Positions 32,697 through 41,648 are shown, counted from the stretch's first letter. The stretch: DNA of 64,000 bases from Streptomyces camponoticapitis (GCF_014646115.1 NZ_BMMV01000011.1:1-64000); one strand, 5' to 3'. Numbers and translations: made by a program. The notes: generated from the sequence alone by a model not told the origin.

Positions 32697-34112
32697 TCAG
32701 CGGTCGGCCTTGTATCTCTTCCCCTTCAGCCCGTGAACTTCCTCCACCGGGAATCGGTCGATATTGACAGCCAGCTTCTTGTCCGCCGCCTCGACGAGAT
32801 CGAAATCGCAGTATCTCGCCAGCCGGATCAGATAGTTGAGAATGTCCGCCGCCTCGAACGACAGCTTGGTCCTGAATTCACTGTCCGTGCGCAGCAGTTC
32901 CACGATCTCGGGCTCGCTGAGCCACTGGAGCTCGGCCAGCAGCTCGCCGGCCTCGCCGCCGACCGCCATCGCGAGGCTGCGTGCCTCCTCCAGCTGGTCC
33001 CAGCCCCGCTCGCGGACGAAGGTGAGGAAGCGCTCGGTGTACGCCTTCAACCGGTCGGAGTCGCGGCCCAGATGAGTGGTCTCACCGGCGAGCCAGCCCC
33101 ACTGGGCCGCCACCTTTCCCGCGGAGTACGCCTCCGGGAGCAGCCCTTCGAGCGTCCACATCTCACTCTGGAAGGCCCTCACCACCGCCGGATCCACATG
33201 CTGATGCGTGTACAGCTTGTGAGTACGCCCCCGGGCCCAGGACTGCGCGAATCTGAGGGTCTCCCGCAACGCGCTCTCCGATGTCGCGCTCAACGGCATC
33301 AGCTTGACCGCCCCGCCCTTCTTGGGACCGAACGCGACGACGGAGCTCAGTACGTCGGACTCGTATCCGAGACAGATTTCCTTGTACTTGGACTCCACCT
33401 CCTGGGAGAGCCGCCTCTCGTGCCCCGCGACCAGTGCGCGGACGAAATCCTCGTCCAGGCCGTCGACGAAGGCGTCCATGCGGGAGGCGAGGAATCCTCG
33501 GAGCTGTTCGTACTTCGAGGCCGAGTACTCCTCGAACTTCAGAAGCTCCCGTCCCGTCGTATCGGAATCCCCTCCGTCGACGGTGTAGTAGATCGCGTGC
33601 TCGACGACGCCGGGACGGTACTGACTGTTCGACTGCGAACCGCAGGTCCAGCCGCGGTTCAAGTAGAAAGTCTCGATCCAGGAACTCGGCTCGGCGACGG
33701 TCCCGTAGAGCTGTCGGATCCCGCGGGCCTTCGCGACCTCGACCGACTTCGCCAGCAGCGCCGATCCGGCGCCGTTGGAGCCCCGGAAGTCGGGGCTGAC
33801 GATGAGAGGGCTGATCTTCATCGTTCCCTGGCGCTTCTCGGCGATGTTCATCACGCCGACCACTTCGCCGCCCGCCTCGGCCACATAGACATGCTGTGTC
33901 TTCGAGAAGTGGCCCACGGGGTCCCTGCCGCCGGCGAGGTGCGCGTCGAGGATTCTGTCGGCCTGCGCGATGTGGTCACCGTCGTAGTTCCTTCTGAGCG
34001 AACCGTGCAGCAGCCCCTGAATGGTCGTGCGGTCCGCTTCCGTTGCGTCCCGGATGACAATGGGGTCGAGAGTGACCGGCGACGCTTCCGTGTTCTCCTG
34101 CTGGAGAGTCAA
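32697..34112 (-). CDS. amiF: GNAT acyltransferase fused to a MazG-like NTP pyrophosphohydrolase (AmiF-type amide synthase)
   Basis: A 471-aa fusion. Residues 17-175 are a GNAT domain (IVIRDATEADR, VYVAEAGGEVVGVMNI, and the acetyl-CoA loop around SPDFRGSNGAGSALL). Residues 190-345 look like a second, degenerate GNAT-like unit (HKLYTHQHVDPAVVRAFQ and EGLLPEAYSAGK). Residues 365-471 match MazG-like/RS21-C6 pyrophosphatases: Glu387, Glu390, Glu420 and Asp423 form the EXXE...EXXD metal site. AmiF is reported to join PABA-CoA to the cytosine amine. The C-terminal domain would turn CTP into CMP for the CMP hydrolase (inference). The start is TTG at 34112 after GGGAGAAAG. An alternative is that the MazG part acts on other nucleotides. 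Confidence 0.82.
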   Translation of the reverse strand: MTLQQENTEASPVTLDPIVIRDATEADRTTIQGLLHGSLRRNYDGDHIAQADRILDAHLAGGRDPVGHFSKTQHVYVAEAGGEVVGVMNIAEKRQGTMKISPLIVSPDFRGSNGAGSALLAKSVEVAKARGIRQLYGTVAEPSSWIETFYLNRGWTCGSQSNSQYRPGVVEHAIYYTVDGGDSDTTGRELLKFEEYSASKYEQLRGFLASRMDAFVDGLDEDFVRALVAGHERRLSQEVESKYKEICLGYESDVLSSVVAFGPKKGGAVKLMPLSATSESALRETLRFAQSWARGRTHKLYTHQHVDPAVVRAFQSEMWTLEGLLPEAYSAGKVAAQWGWLAGETTHLGRDSDRLKAYTERFLTFVRERGWDQLEEARSLAMAVGGEAGELLAELQWLSEPEIVELLRTDSEFRTKLSFEAADILNYLIRLARYCDFDLVEAADKKLAVNIDRFPVEEVHGLKGKRYKADR

Positions 34113-34138
34113 TTCTTTCTCCCGATGTATGGCGGAAA

Positions 34139-34912
34139 TTACGCGAGCAGTCGCCGGCGAGCGACCGCGGCATCAACCAGACGGTCGGGTGTCCCCATGT
34201 CGAACCAACCGGCTTCCGCGGGCACGGTCACCGAGGTGAGGCCCCCGTCATGGATGTACGACTCCAGCAGAGACGTCATCTCCAACTCGCCGCGGCTGGA
34301 CGGGACGATCGCCTCAAGCCTCGTCCACACCGAGTCGTCGAAGGAGTAGAGCCCCGTGCACACCTGGCTGCTCTCGTGCACCTCGGCCTTCTCCTGAACC
34401 CGGACGACCCTCCCGCTCGCGGTGCTCTCCACGATCCCGAAGTCCTTCGGATCGGGGTGCTCGATGACCGCGACGACAGCGGCGCATCCCGTCGCGTCGG
34501 CCGGCCTGAGTATTTCCCGTGACCAGGTCGAGCCGGACACATAGAGCGCGTCACCGAGCGAGACGACGATCCGCTCGTACCCCTCGGGTTCCAGACAGTC
34601 CCTGGCGCAGGCGATCGCGCCCGCGATGCCGTTCGGTTCCTTCTGGACCACCGTCCGGATGTCGATCTCCGAATACCCCAGCCAGGCGGGAATGGTCTGG
34701 AAAATCTCTTCGTCAGCGGCATTGCAGACGATGACCAGAGAATCGACATCGCACTCTCTCATCACATCCATGGAGAATGCGATGGCCGGCCTGTCGTAGA
34801 CCGGGAGCAGATGTTTGTTGACTACACGGGTGGCCGGAAACAGTCGTGATCCGGTGCCTCCCACCAGAACGATTCCGGCGACTCCTGCTTTCGCAGGCTT
34901 CGTCGTCCCCAT
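34139..34912 (-). CDS. Glucose-1-phosphate thymidylyltransferase-like nucleotidyltransferase (RmlA type)
   Basis: A 257-aa enzyme expected to make TDP-glucose from dTTP and glucose 1-phosphate for both sugars. The nucleotide loop is VLVGGTGSRLFPATRVVNKHLLPVYDRPAI, and QKEPNGIAGAI and GWFDMGTPDRL follow. It departs from standard RmlA in having Ser for Thr in GTGSRLFP and LGDALY for the usual LGDNIF metal motif; Asp is kept. ATG at 34912 follows GGAAGGCGG. It is about 30 residues shorter than housekeeping RmlA. A UTP-using homologue cannot be excluded. Confidence 0.82.
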   Translation of the reverse strand: MGTTKPAKAGVAGIVLVGGTGSRLFPATRVVNKHLLPVYDRPAIAFSMDVMRECDVDSLVIVCNAADEEIFQTIPAWLGYSEIDIRTVVQKEPNGIAGAIACARDCLEPEGYERIVVSLGDALYVSGSTWSREILRPADATGCAAVVAVIEHPDPKDFGIVESTASGRVVRVQEKAEVHESSQVCTGLYSFDDSVWTRLEAIVPSSRGELEMTSLLESYIHDGGLTSVTVPAEAGWFDMGTPDRLVDAAVARRRLLA

Positions 34913-34986
34913 TGCATACCGCCTTCCGACCCTCATCGGGCCGTGGTCGATCCTTGGTCCAGAGACATGGGTGTGCGCGGGAATGC

Positions 34987-35370
34987 CTAAATTATGGTTT
35001 CCAGCGCGGCGACTCGGCGCAGAATGGCCGGGAAGTCGACCAGCCCCGCGGTCGTCGAATCCCGCAGGTGGGTCATTCCCGCGGAGAGGCACGCTCGCGT
35101 GTCGTTGGCCGGCCCGGAGGTCTCCACGATGCGCGGCACCGGCTTCTCCGCCAGAACGTGCTTCCCCGCGGCCAACGCCGCGCGGCAGTCGTCGAAGTGA
35201 CGGCCGGTCGCGCGGTCGGTGATCTGGATCCGCTCCGGCCCTGCGGCGGACCGGGCCTTGCGCGGGTGATCGGTGCCCAGGACGAGGGGATCGTCCGAGC
35301 CGTTCAGTTCCCGGAGCGGGGGAGCGACCCGCCGGCCCAGGTATGCGGAGTTCCCGATCGCGGCGATCAT
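34987..35370 (-). pseudogene. Shortened remnant of a Gfo/Idh/MocA NDP-hexose 3-ketoreductase
   Basis: Only 127 codons remain of a gene normally about 330. The start (AAIGNSAYLGRRVAPPLREL) keeps the Rossmann-fold outline, and GRHFDDCRAALAAGKHVLAEKP keeps the family motif with the catalytic Lys. The substrate-binding C-terminal domain is missing, and about 45 residues of unmatched tail follow. The gap between flanking genes is too small for a full gene, so material has been lost rather than merely frameshifted. Its ATG overlaps the 2,3-dehydratase stop (ATGA), showing that it was once a coupled member of the operon. It should not work as a reductase; a novel small protein is possible but less likely. 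Confidence 0.68.
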
Positions 35371-36722
35371 GGCTTCAGCGTTCCGATCGTGATGAGGCCC
35401 TTGATCATCGTCAGACAGGTGCGAAGCTCGACGCTGAGCCGGTCACCGCGCTGATCCAGCTCCTCGATCTCGCTGAGGGAGACCCACCCGTCGGCCGGCT
35501 CCTCGTCGAAGCCGTCGGCGAGCAGGCCCAACTGGTAGGTGGCGAGGGCGCCGCGGAACCGTCCCCCTTCCTCGGCGTGCACCGCGGAGTGGATGTCGCG
35601 GCAGCGGACGAGCCCCGACGACTCGGCGACCATCGATCGCCGCCGGGCGGCCGTCGCGTAGTCGGCGATGTCGCCTCGCAGGAACCGCGGCTCAAGACTG
35701 GGGCCGCGGACGGATCCGATCCGCACTCTCTCCGCGACGAGCAGGTCGAGACCGTCGGGACCGGACCGGACCAACAGCGTGCACTGACCCATACCGACCG
35801 GCGCGAGCAACGGCTGGTCCCAGGAAGCGACTTCACGGCCCTGCCCTTCGACACGGCAGCCCACGACGGCGAAGAACCGGCGCTCGCGGTGCTCGATGCT
35901 GTCCGCGACCTGCCACCGCGCCAACCGATTCAACGGTACGACCTCGGGATTCGAGCCGGCCGGGTCCGGTGCCTCTCCGCTCGGACGCGGTCCCGTCGTC
36001 ACCCGGCCGAGGCCCTCCTGGGACGCGGTGGCCTCCAGCGGCCACATCGACAGCACCGAGCGCAGATCCATGTTGAGCAGACGGCTCTCCAGCGCCGCCG
36101 CCAGGAGGACCGCCATCGGCACCCAGTGACTCTCCGGGACGGTCCGGCCGACGTCTACGGCGTCGTCCGCGTCGAGCAGGATGATGCGGTTGCGGTTGAC
36201 CTTCCCGAGGAACCAGGACTCCTGCTCGCGCTGCAAGGCATCGGCCAGCGTGGGTACTTCGTCGGACAGCGCGAGATCGACGGCAGGAACGCGCCTACCG
36301 CCGTGGGCGGCCTCGTAGTTGCTGCGGGTGGCCTGGACGGTGGGCGCGACCTCGATCCCGTCCGGGGTCCCCGGCTCGAACTTGAACGTGATCAGTCCGT
36401 AGAACCCGCCGTCGAACCGCGTGACGAACAGACACAGCACACCGACTTCGTGTTGCTCGATGAGCGGCTGTTCGAAGGGGTGATTCGTGTCCGACAGATC
36501 TCGTACACCGACCACCCGGAAGAACCGGCCGGTCCGGTGGGCGAGGACTCCCTCCTCCGTCATCGACCAGCCCCGGAGGCCGGTCAGCGGAACGGGGAGT
36601 GCGTGTGCGGTGAGCGAACTACGCCGGCGATGGCACTCCGCGCGTAACTCCGGAACGGATTCAATCGTCTGCATTCTGGATTCCCGAATCTCACGGATCG
36701 TCCCTGGCGCGCCAGCATTCAT
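35367..36722 (-). CDS. NDP-hexose 2,3-dehydratase
   Basis: A 451-aa enzyme of the family that begins 2-deoxygenation of NDP-4-keto-6-deoxyglucose, giving the unstable 3,4-diketo intermediate on the way to amicetose. It has the family's internal duplication: two similar halves with NRNRIILLDADD- and ARRRSMVAESSGLVRCRDIHS-type segments and repeated QPLIEQHEVG/QPLLAPVGMGQ patterns. The length is normal (about 450-480). The ATG at 36722 overlaps the aminotransferase stop (ATGA). The product normally goes straight to the 3-ketoreductase, whose gene is the damaged neighbour downstream. Confidence 0.88.
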   Translation of the reverse strand: MNAGAPGTIREIRESRMQTIESVPELRAECHRRRSSLTAHALPVPLTGLRGWSMTEEGVLAHRTGRFFRVVGVRDLSDTNHPFEQPLIEQHEVGVLCLFVTRFDGGFYGLITFKFEPGTPDGIEVAPTVQATRSNYEAAHGGRRVPAVDLALSDEVPTLADALQREQESWFLGKVNRNRIILLDADDAVDVGRTVPESHWVPMAVLLAAALESRLLNMDLRSVLSMWPLEATASQEGLGRVTTGPRPSGEAPDPAGSNPEVVPLNRLARWQVADSIEHRERRFFAVVGCRVEGQGREVASWDQPLLAPVGMGQCTLLVRSGPDGLDLLVAERVRIGSVRGPSLEPRFLRGDIADYATAARRRSMVAESSGLVRCRDIHSAVHAEEGGRFRGALATYQLGLLADGFDEEPADGWVSLSEIEELDQRGDRLSVELRTCLTMIKGLITIGTLKP

Positions 36723-37843
36723 GCCACACATTCGCTTAACCGGTCACAGACGTAGTCGATCTCGTCGAGACTGATCAGCGGATGTATGGGGAGACAGATG
36801 ACGTCTTGGGCGAAGCGCTCGGCGACGGGAGTGGGACGCGTAGCACCGATCGGAAATGCGCCCAGCGGCCTGAAGTAGATTTCGGACTCGATTCCGGCGG
36901 CATCGAGTTCCTTCCTCACCCGTTCTCGATTCTTGACCAGGATCGGTACGGCGAAACCTCCGGAGCGGTCGGAATCACCGGATTCACGTACGAGTTCCAC
37001 CGGCGAATCGGCCAGCCGTTCCCGGTATCGAATCAGGTTCGACCGGCGCTTTCGAAGGTTCTCCCGCAGTCCTTCCAACTGGGCCAGCCCGACAGCCGCC
37101 GCGATATCGCCCATGTTGTACTTGAAACCGAGCTCGGGGATGTCGTACGGATTTCCCCAGGATCGGGCGCTCATATCGATGCCGAGTCTGCGCAGACGCT
37201 TCGCCCGCTCCGCGGAGGCGGCATCGGGGAAGGTGACGCATCCCCCTTCACCGATGGCGAGCGCCTTGGTCGCGTGGAACGAATACGCCTGGATGTTCGG
37301 CGACTCACTCATCGGGCGGCCCTGCCACACCGAACCGATGGCATGGGCGCAGTCCTCGATGACCGTCACCCCGTACCTGTGGGAGAGCTCGCTCAGGCCG
37401 GCCAGGTCGCAGGGGATCCCCGCGTAGTGGACCGCGATGACGGCGCTGACGTCCGGCTCCGTGTCCAGGATCTCCCGCACCGATTCCAAGTCGACGTTGC
37501 CCGTGGCGCGTTCGATGTCGGCGAGAATCACCCGGCACTGATGCTGGAGCGCGACGGCCGCCGTCGATACGAACGTATTGGCGGGAACGACTACCGCGCT
37601 ACCCTTCGGCACATCGGCCACGACGAGCGCGAGATGCAGGGCGGCGGTGCCCGAATTGACCGCGACCGGATTCTTTCCGATCAAGTCCGATACGGCGAGC
37701 TCTTGTTCGAACTGTCCGGTGACGGGTCCGAGGCCGATCCAGCCGGACTCGATAACCTGCCGGAGACGTATCAGCGAGGAAGGTTCCACCTGCGGTCGGT
37801 ACATCTTGACTTCGTTCCTCGGTGGAACCGACCGCATTCTCAC
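36719..37843 (-). CDS. DegT/DnrJ/EryC1 PLP-dependent sugar aminotransferase
   Basis: A 374-aa transaminase that should install the C4 amine of the amosamine precursor on TDP-4-keto-6-deoxyglucose. NSGTAALHLAL, AVHYAGIPCDL, VIEDCAHAIGS and YSFHATKALAIGEGG (PLP Lys193) are in place, and FKYNMGDIAAAVGLAQL follows. Unlike the E1-type enzyme at 22712-24031, it keeps the lysine. GTG at 37843 and ATG at 37837 are both possible starts after GAAGGGGGC; the ATG has the better spacing. It heads the second operon, 88 nt from the operator at 37932-37947. Confidence 0.9.
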   Translation of the reverse strand: MRMRSVPPRNEVKMYRPQVEPSSLIRLRQVIESGWIGLGPVTGQFEQELAVSDLIGKNPVAVNSGTAALHLALVVADVPKGSAVVVPANTFVSTAAVALQHQCRVILADIERATGNVDLESVREILDTEPDVSAVIAVHYAGIPCDLAGLSELSHRYGVTVIEDCAHAIGSVWQGRPMSESPNIQAYSFHATKALAIGEGGCVTFPDAASAERAKRLRRLGIDMSARSWGNPYDIPELGFKYNMGDIAAAVGLAQLEGLRENLRKRRSNLIRYRERLADSPVELVRESGDSDRSGGFAVPILVKNRERVRKELDAAGIESEIYFRPLGAFPIGATRPTPVAERFAQDVICLPIHPLISLDEIDYVCDRLSECVA

Positions 37844-37931
37844 TCGCCCCCTTCACCGCATCTGTGGAGGTACTTCGTTCAAAATTGCAGTACTTGCACC
37901 CGGTCGCCCCGGGGTGGTCGCGAGTACACTC

Positions 37932-37947
37932 TATCCCGCCCGTGATA
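37932..37947. promoter_or_regulatory. TetR-type operator upstream of the aminotransferase operon
   Basis: TATCCCGCCCGTGATA keeps the 6-4-6 layout with one mismatch in the left arm. On the minus strand it overlaps by two bases the -10-like TAGAGT (37933-37928), the same register as the other two sites, and the base run after it (GTGATAAAAC) resembles that at 45886-45895 (GTGACAAAAC). The transcript leader would be about 80 nt. The rest of 37844-38099 shows only a short GGGC/GCCC hairpin near 38020. Confidence 0.72.
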
Positions 37948-38099
37948 AAACGTAAAGGTTCAGGCAGGAGTCCCCGCTTCAAATCCCTTGTGACCTGCGT
38001 CTGTTCGCCTTCTTGAGCCGGGCGTCAGCCCGTATCGCGCCGCCCTTCGTACGCCTGACCGGCTTATCCGCGGGGCGAGTTGCGGGCATGGCGAACATG

Positions 38100-39170
38100 T
38101 CAGGGCGCGCTCCCGGCGGCGCGCACCCCGGCCCAGTCGAAGCCGAGTTCGCCCCTCTCCTCGATGATCTGCTCCCACCATTCGCGATGCTCCACATACC
38201 AGGCGACCGTCTCGGCCATACCGGCGTCGAAGTCGTGCACCGGCCGCCAGCCCAGCTCCGATTCGATCTTCTCCGGACTGATCAGATACCGGCGGTCGTG
38301 GTTCGGCCGGTCCGGAATGTGCTCGATCCACTCCGACGGGTCCAGGTCGAGCATCGTGATGACGCGGCTCGCCATGTCCAGATTGCCGACCTCACAGCGG
38401 GCCGAGATGTCGAAGATCGGCAGCAGCTCCGGCTCCGTGGCCGCCCGCGCCGGAATCGGTTCCAGGTCGGCATGGAGCACCCGGTGCACCGCCGCGCAGT
38501 GATCGGCCACGTGCAGCCAGTCGCGGCTGTGCGACCCGTCGCCGTACACCGGTACCTTTCGACCGCGCAGGAGGTTGGTCACCGCCAGCGGAATCAGCTT
38601 CTCCGGCAACTGGTACGGGCCGTAGTTGTTGGCGCAGTGGGTCATCCGGATGTTCAGGTCCGGATACGTCCGCATGTAGGCGCGCACGATCTGATCGCCG
38701 GCCGCTTTCGCCGCGCTGTACGGCGTCTTGGCGTTCAGCGCGGACCCCTCGGTGAACCACTCGTTCCCGGGGGCCAGTTCGCCGTACACCTCGATCGTCG
38801 ACACATGGACATGGGACCGGACGGGCACCCGCCGGCTGCACTCGGCCATGACCTGCGCCCCCAGCGCGTTCGACCGCATGAACGCGCTCGGCTCCAGGAT
38901 CGCGCGGTCGTTGTGCGACTCGGCCGCGAAGTTCACGACGAAGTCGGGACGGTACCGCCGGTAGATCGCCCGCATGGTCTCCAGGTCGGCGATGTCGGCC
39001 TTCTCGAAGACGATGCGTTCGGACACGGGAGCCAGGTTCGCGTGATTTCCGGCGAAGCCCAGGTAGTCCACCGCGATCACTTCGGCGTCCGACGGCTCCC
39101 ACTCCAGCAGGCGGTGCACATAGTTGGCGCCGATGAAACCCGCGGCGCCGGTCACGAGATAGACGGCCAT
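38100..39170 (-). CDS. rmlB: dTDP-glucose 4,6-dehydratase
   Basis: A 356-aa extended SDR enzyme converting TDP-glucose to TDP-4-keto-6-deoxyglucose, the shared precursor of amicetose and amosamine. LVTGAAGFIGANYVHRLL binds NAD; VNFAAESHNDRAIL, HVSTIEVYGEL and TPYSAAKAAGDQIVRAY carry the catalytic residues (Tyr-x3-Lys); HCANNYGPYQLPEKLIPL is an RmlB signature. The length is standard for actinomycete cluster enzymes. It closes the first operon, 24 nt after the A-PCP gene, although its partner RmlA is in the second. Confidence 0.94.
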   Translation of the reverse strand: MAVYLVTGAAGFIGANYVHRLLEWEPSDAEVIAVDYLGFAGNHANLAPVSERIVFEKADIADLETMRAIYRRYRPDFVVNFAAESHNDRAILEPSAFMRSNALGAQVMAECSRRVPVRSHVHVSTIEVYGELAPGNEWFTEGSALNAKTPYSAAKAAGDQIVRAYMRTYPDLNIRMTHCANNYGPYQLPEKLIPLAVTNLLRGRKVPVYGDGSHSRDWLHVADHCAAVHRVLHADLEPIPARAATEPELLPIFDISARCEVGNLDMASRVITMLDLDPSEWIEHIPDRPNHDRRYLISPEKIESELGWRPVHDFDAGMAETVAWYVEHREWWEQIIEERGELGFDWAGVRAAGSAP

Positions 39171-39194
39171 GACTACTCCGGAGGTCGGGCGACT

Positions 39195-41648
39195 CTAGGA
39201 CGGGGAACTCGGACACTCGCCGTAGACGGCGGTCAGATGAGCCACGAGAGCGGTCGCCGTCGGATACTCGTAGATGTCCGACAGCCGCAGCCGTCGGTCG
39301 ATCCGGACCATGCCTCTGATGGCCTTCATGGAATCCCCGCCGTGCTCGAAGAAGTTGTCGTGGCCCTCCAGGTGGTCGACGCCCAGGACGTCCAGCCACG
39401 CGTCGATCACCAGGCGATACCACTTCCCGTCGTCCGCCGGCCCGCCCGGTCCGGCTGATCGGTCCGGTTCGGCCGGTTCGGCCGGTTCACGCGGAGCGGG
39501 GACGCCCTCCTTTGTCGGTGAACTCAACGCGAGACGGTCCACCTTGCCGTTCCCGTTCAGGGGCAGCGATTCAACGATCTCGATCGAGGAGGGGATCATG
39601 TGCTTCGGAAGCCGTGCGCGCAGCGAGTCGAGGACCGACGCGTGATCCGGCGCCAGGGCGGGTTCGGCGGTCACGTACGCCGCCAGCGACGTATGACCGT
39701 TCGGCGCGACCCTGGACACCACCACCGCACGCCTGACGCCCGGGTGAGCGGCGATGGTGGACTCGATCTCCCCCAGTTCCACTCTCATCCCGTTGATCTT
39801 GACCTGGAAGTCCTTTCGCCCGAGGATCTCGATCAGACCGTCGGGCGAGAACCTCGCCATGTCGCCCGTGCGGTACAGACGTTGCGCGGGGTGCTCGCCG
39901 TAGGACCACTGGACGAATCTCTCGCTCGTCTCCACAGGGCGGTCGAGATAGCCCCGGGCCAGGCCAACTCCCCCCAGATAGAGCTCTCCCGCGACATCGA
40001 CCGGGACAGGCATCATCCGGTCGTCGAGGATGAACGTCCGCTGGTTGGCGAGGGGCCGGCCGTAGGGTAGGTGTCCGCCGCTCCACTCCGTGGACTCTTC
40101 CGCCTCGAAGGCGGTCGAGTGGATCGAGGCTTCTGTCGCACCGCCCAGGGCTACGAATTCGAGCCCGGGAGCGACCTTCCGGAACCGTGCCGGCATCGTC
40201 GCGGGCACCCAGTCTCCGCCGGTCAGGGAGAGCCTCAGGGGGAGGGGGCGGGCATCACCGGTGATCTCGACGAAATCGAGGAACAGCTCCATCAGCGGAG
40301 GCGCCGAATTCCATACGGTGACATGGTGCCGGTGAACCAGATCCAGCCAGGAATCCGGGTGGTAGCCGGACTCCGGATCGGGGACGACCACCGTGCCACC
40401 GGCGATGGTGAGACCGAGGAACTCGTACACGGACATGTCGAAACTCGGTGAGGACAGCGCGAGAACCGAATCATCGGGTCCCACCCCGTATCTCGCGTTG
40501 AGGTCGGCGATGTTGTTGAGCACGCCACGGTGGCAGAGAGCGATCGGCTTCGGGGATCCGGTGGAACCCGAGGTGTGGATCACATAGCAGAGACTGTCCG
40601 GGCGGACCTCGGTGACGGGATTCTCGGAGAGGGGATCGGGCCGGCCCCACACCTCGTCGACCACCAGTTGGTGAGGCGCCCGTGCGGGAAGAATCCGTTC
40701 GAGGGTCCGACCGGTGATCAGCGCCTCGCAGTTGGTGCCGAGGAGCATCCGCGCGAGGCGGTCCCGGGGGTACTGCGGATCCAGTGGGACGTACGCCCCG
40801 CCGGCCTTCAGGACGGCCAGGATCGCGATCAGGAGGCCCGCCGTCTTCTCCAGATGGATGCCGACCCTGCTGTCCGGCCGGACTCCGAGGGCGATCAGGC
40901 GATGGGCCAGTTCGTTCGCCCGCCGGTTCACCTTGTCGAACGACCACGGGTCCCCGCCGAAGACGGCGGCCAGGGCGTCGGGGTTCTTCGCCGCCTGTGC
41001 CTCGAACGCCTGGTGGAGGCAGATGTCGTCCGTAAGACGAGTCCGCGTCTCGTTCCATACGCGGAGCATGGTGTCGGCCTCCGCGGCCGTGAGGATGTTC
41101 AGCCGTGAGACGGGAGCGTCCGGGGCTTTCGCCATCTGGTCGAGCAGAACCTTGAAGTGGCCCGCGATCCGGTCGACGGAACCGTCCTCGAATCTGACGG
41201 CGTCGAAACTGAGGGTCATGCCCGGCGAACCCATGCCGGCGTACAGGACCAGTTCGTACGGGGTCTCGCCGTCCGCACCACCGGAATCGCCGGCGAACGA
41301 GAGGGCGAAGGCTCCGTGGGTGCGGTCCGGGAGCGGTGAGACATCCACGCTCTCGACGAGATCGGCGGTGCTCGACGAGTCATCGGCCATTTCGACCGAG
41401 ATCCTGTACGGGCCGTCGAGCCTGTCGATGGAGACCCGGCCGAGAGCGGTGTAGCGGTGGACCAGCGCCGCGAGCGCCACCGCCAGAAGCGATTCGCGGG
41501 ACGCTTCCGAGAGCGAGGCCGGAAGCTCCGTGTAGAGGCGCCGGTTCAGACGATCGCCCGGTCGTGCCCGGTTCGGTACGGGACGACGTCCCAGTGCCGA
41601 AGACAGGGGACAGGAATTCAGCTGGGACGAGGAATCGGAGAAAATCAC
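39195..41648 (-). CDS. NRPS A-PCP protein with vestigial condensation domain, probable methylserine loading
   Basis: An 817-aa protein. Residues 1-205 resemble only the C-terminal half of a condensation domain (ELVLYAGMGSPGMTLSFDAVRFEDGSV, then SRLNILTAAEAD) and lack the HHxxxDG half. The adenylation domain follows: TSGSTGSPKPI, YRTGDMARF and NGNGKVDRL. By eye the specificity residues read about D-M-Y-N-L-G-L-I-H-K, near cysteine-type codes for small polar side chains, and GGATEASIHS is shared with such domains. The PCP has GGDSMKAI with Ser773. It should activate and carry alpha-methylserine for transfer by the acyltransferase. The GTG start overlaps the SHMT stop. Confidence 0.88.
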   Translation of the reverse strand: MIFSDSSSQLNSCPLSSALGRRPVPNRARPGDRLNRRLYTELPASLSEASRESLLAVALAALVHRYTALGRVSIDRLDGPYRISVEMADDSSSTADLVESVDVSPLPDRTHGAFALSFAGDSGGADGETPYELVLYAGMGSPGMTLSFDAVRFEDGSVDRIAGHFKVLLDQMAKAPDAPVSRLNILTAAEADTMLRVWNETRTRLTDDICLHQAFEAQAAKNPDALAAVFGGDPWSFDKVNRRANELAHRLIALGVRPDSRVGIHLEKTAGLLIAILAVLKAGGAYVPLDPQYPRDRLARMLLGTNCEALITGRTLERILPARAPHQLVVDEVWGRPDPLSENPVTEVRPDSLCYVIHTSGSTGSPKPIALCHRGVLNNIADLNARYGVGPDDSVLALSSPSFDMSVYEFLGLTIAGGTVVVPDPESGYHPDSWLDLVHRHHVTVWNSAPPLMELFLDFVEITGDARPLPLRLSLTGGDWVPATMPARFRKVAPGLEFVALGGATEASIHSTAFEAEESTEWSGGHLPYGRPLANQRTFILDDRMMPVPVDVAGELYLGGVGLARGYLDRPVETSERFVQWSYGEHPAQRLYRTGDMARFSPDGLIEILGRKDFQVKINGMRVELGEIESTIAAHPGVRRAVVVSRVAPNGHTSLAAYVTAEPALAPDHASVLDSLRARLPKHMIPSSIEIVESLPLNGNGKVDRLALSSPTKEGVPAPREPAEPAEPDRSAGPGGPADDGKWYRLVIDAWLDVLGVDHLEGHDNFFEHGGDSMKAIRGMVRIDRRLRLSDIYEYPTATALVAHLTAVYGECPSSPS

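Noticed and set aside
36719..37843. Treating this DegT-family protein as a second 3-dehydratase
   Set aside because: It keeps the PLP lysine (Lys193) and lacks the four-Cys Fe-S motif found in the 22712-24031 protein, so it is an aminotransferase.
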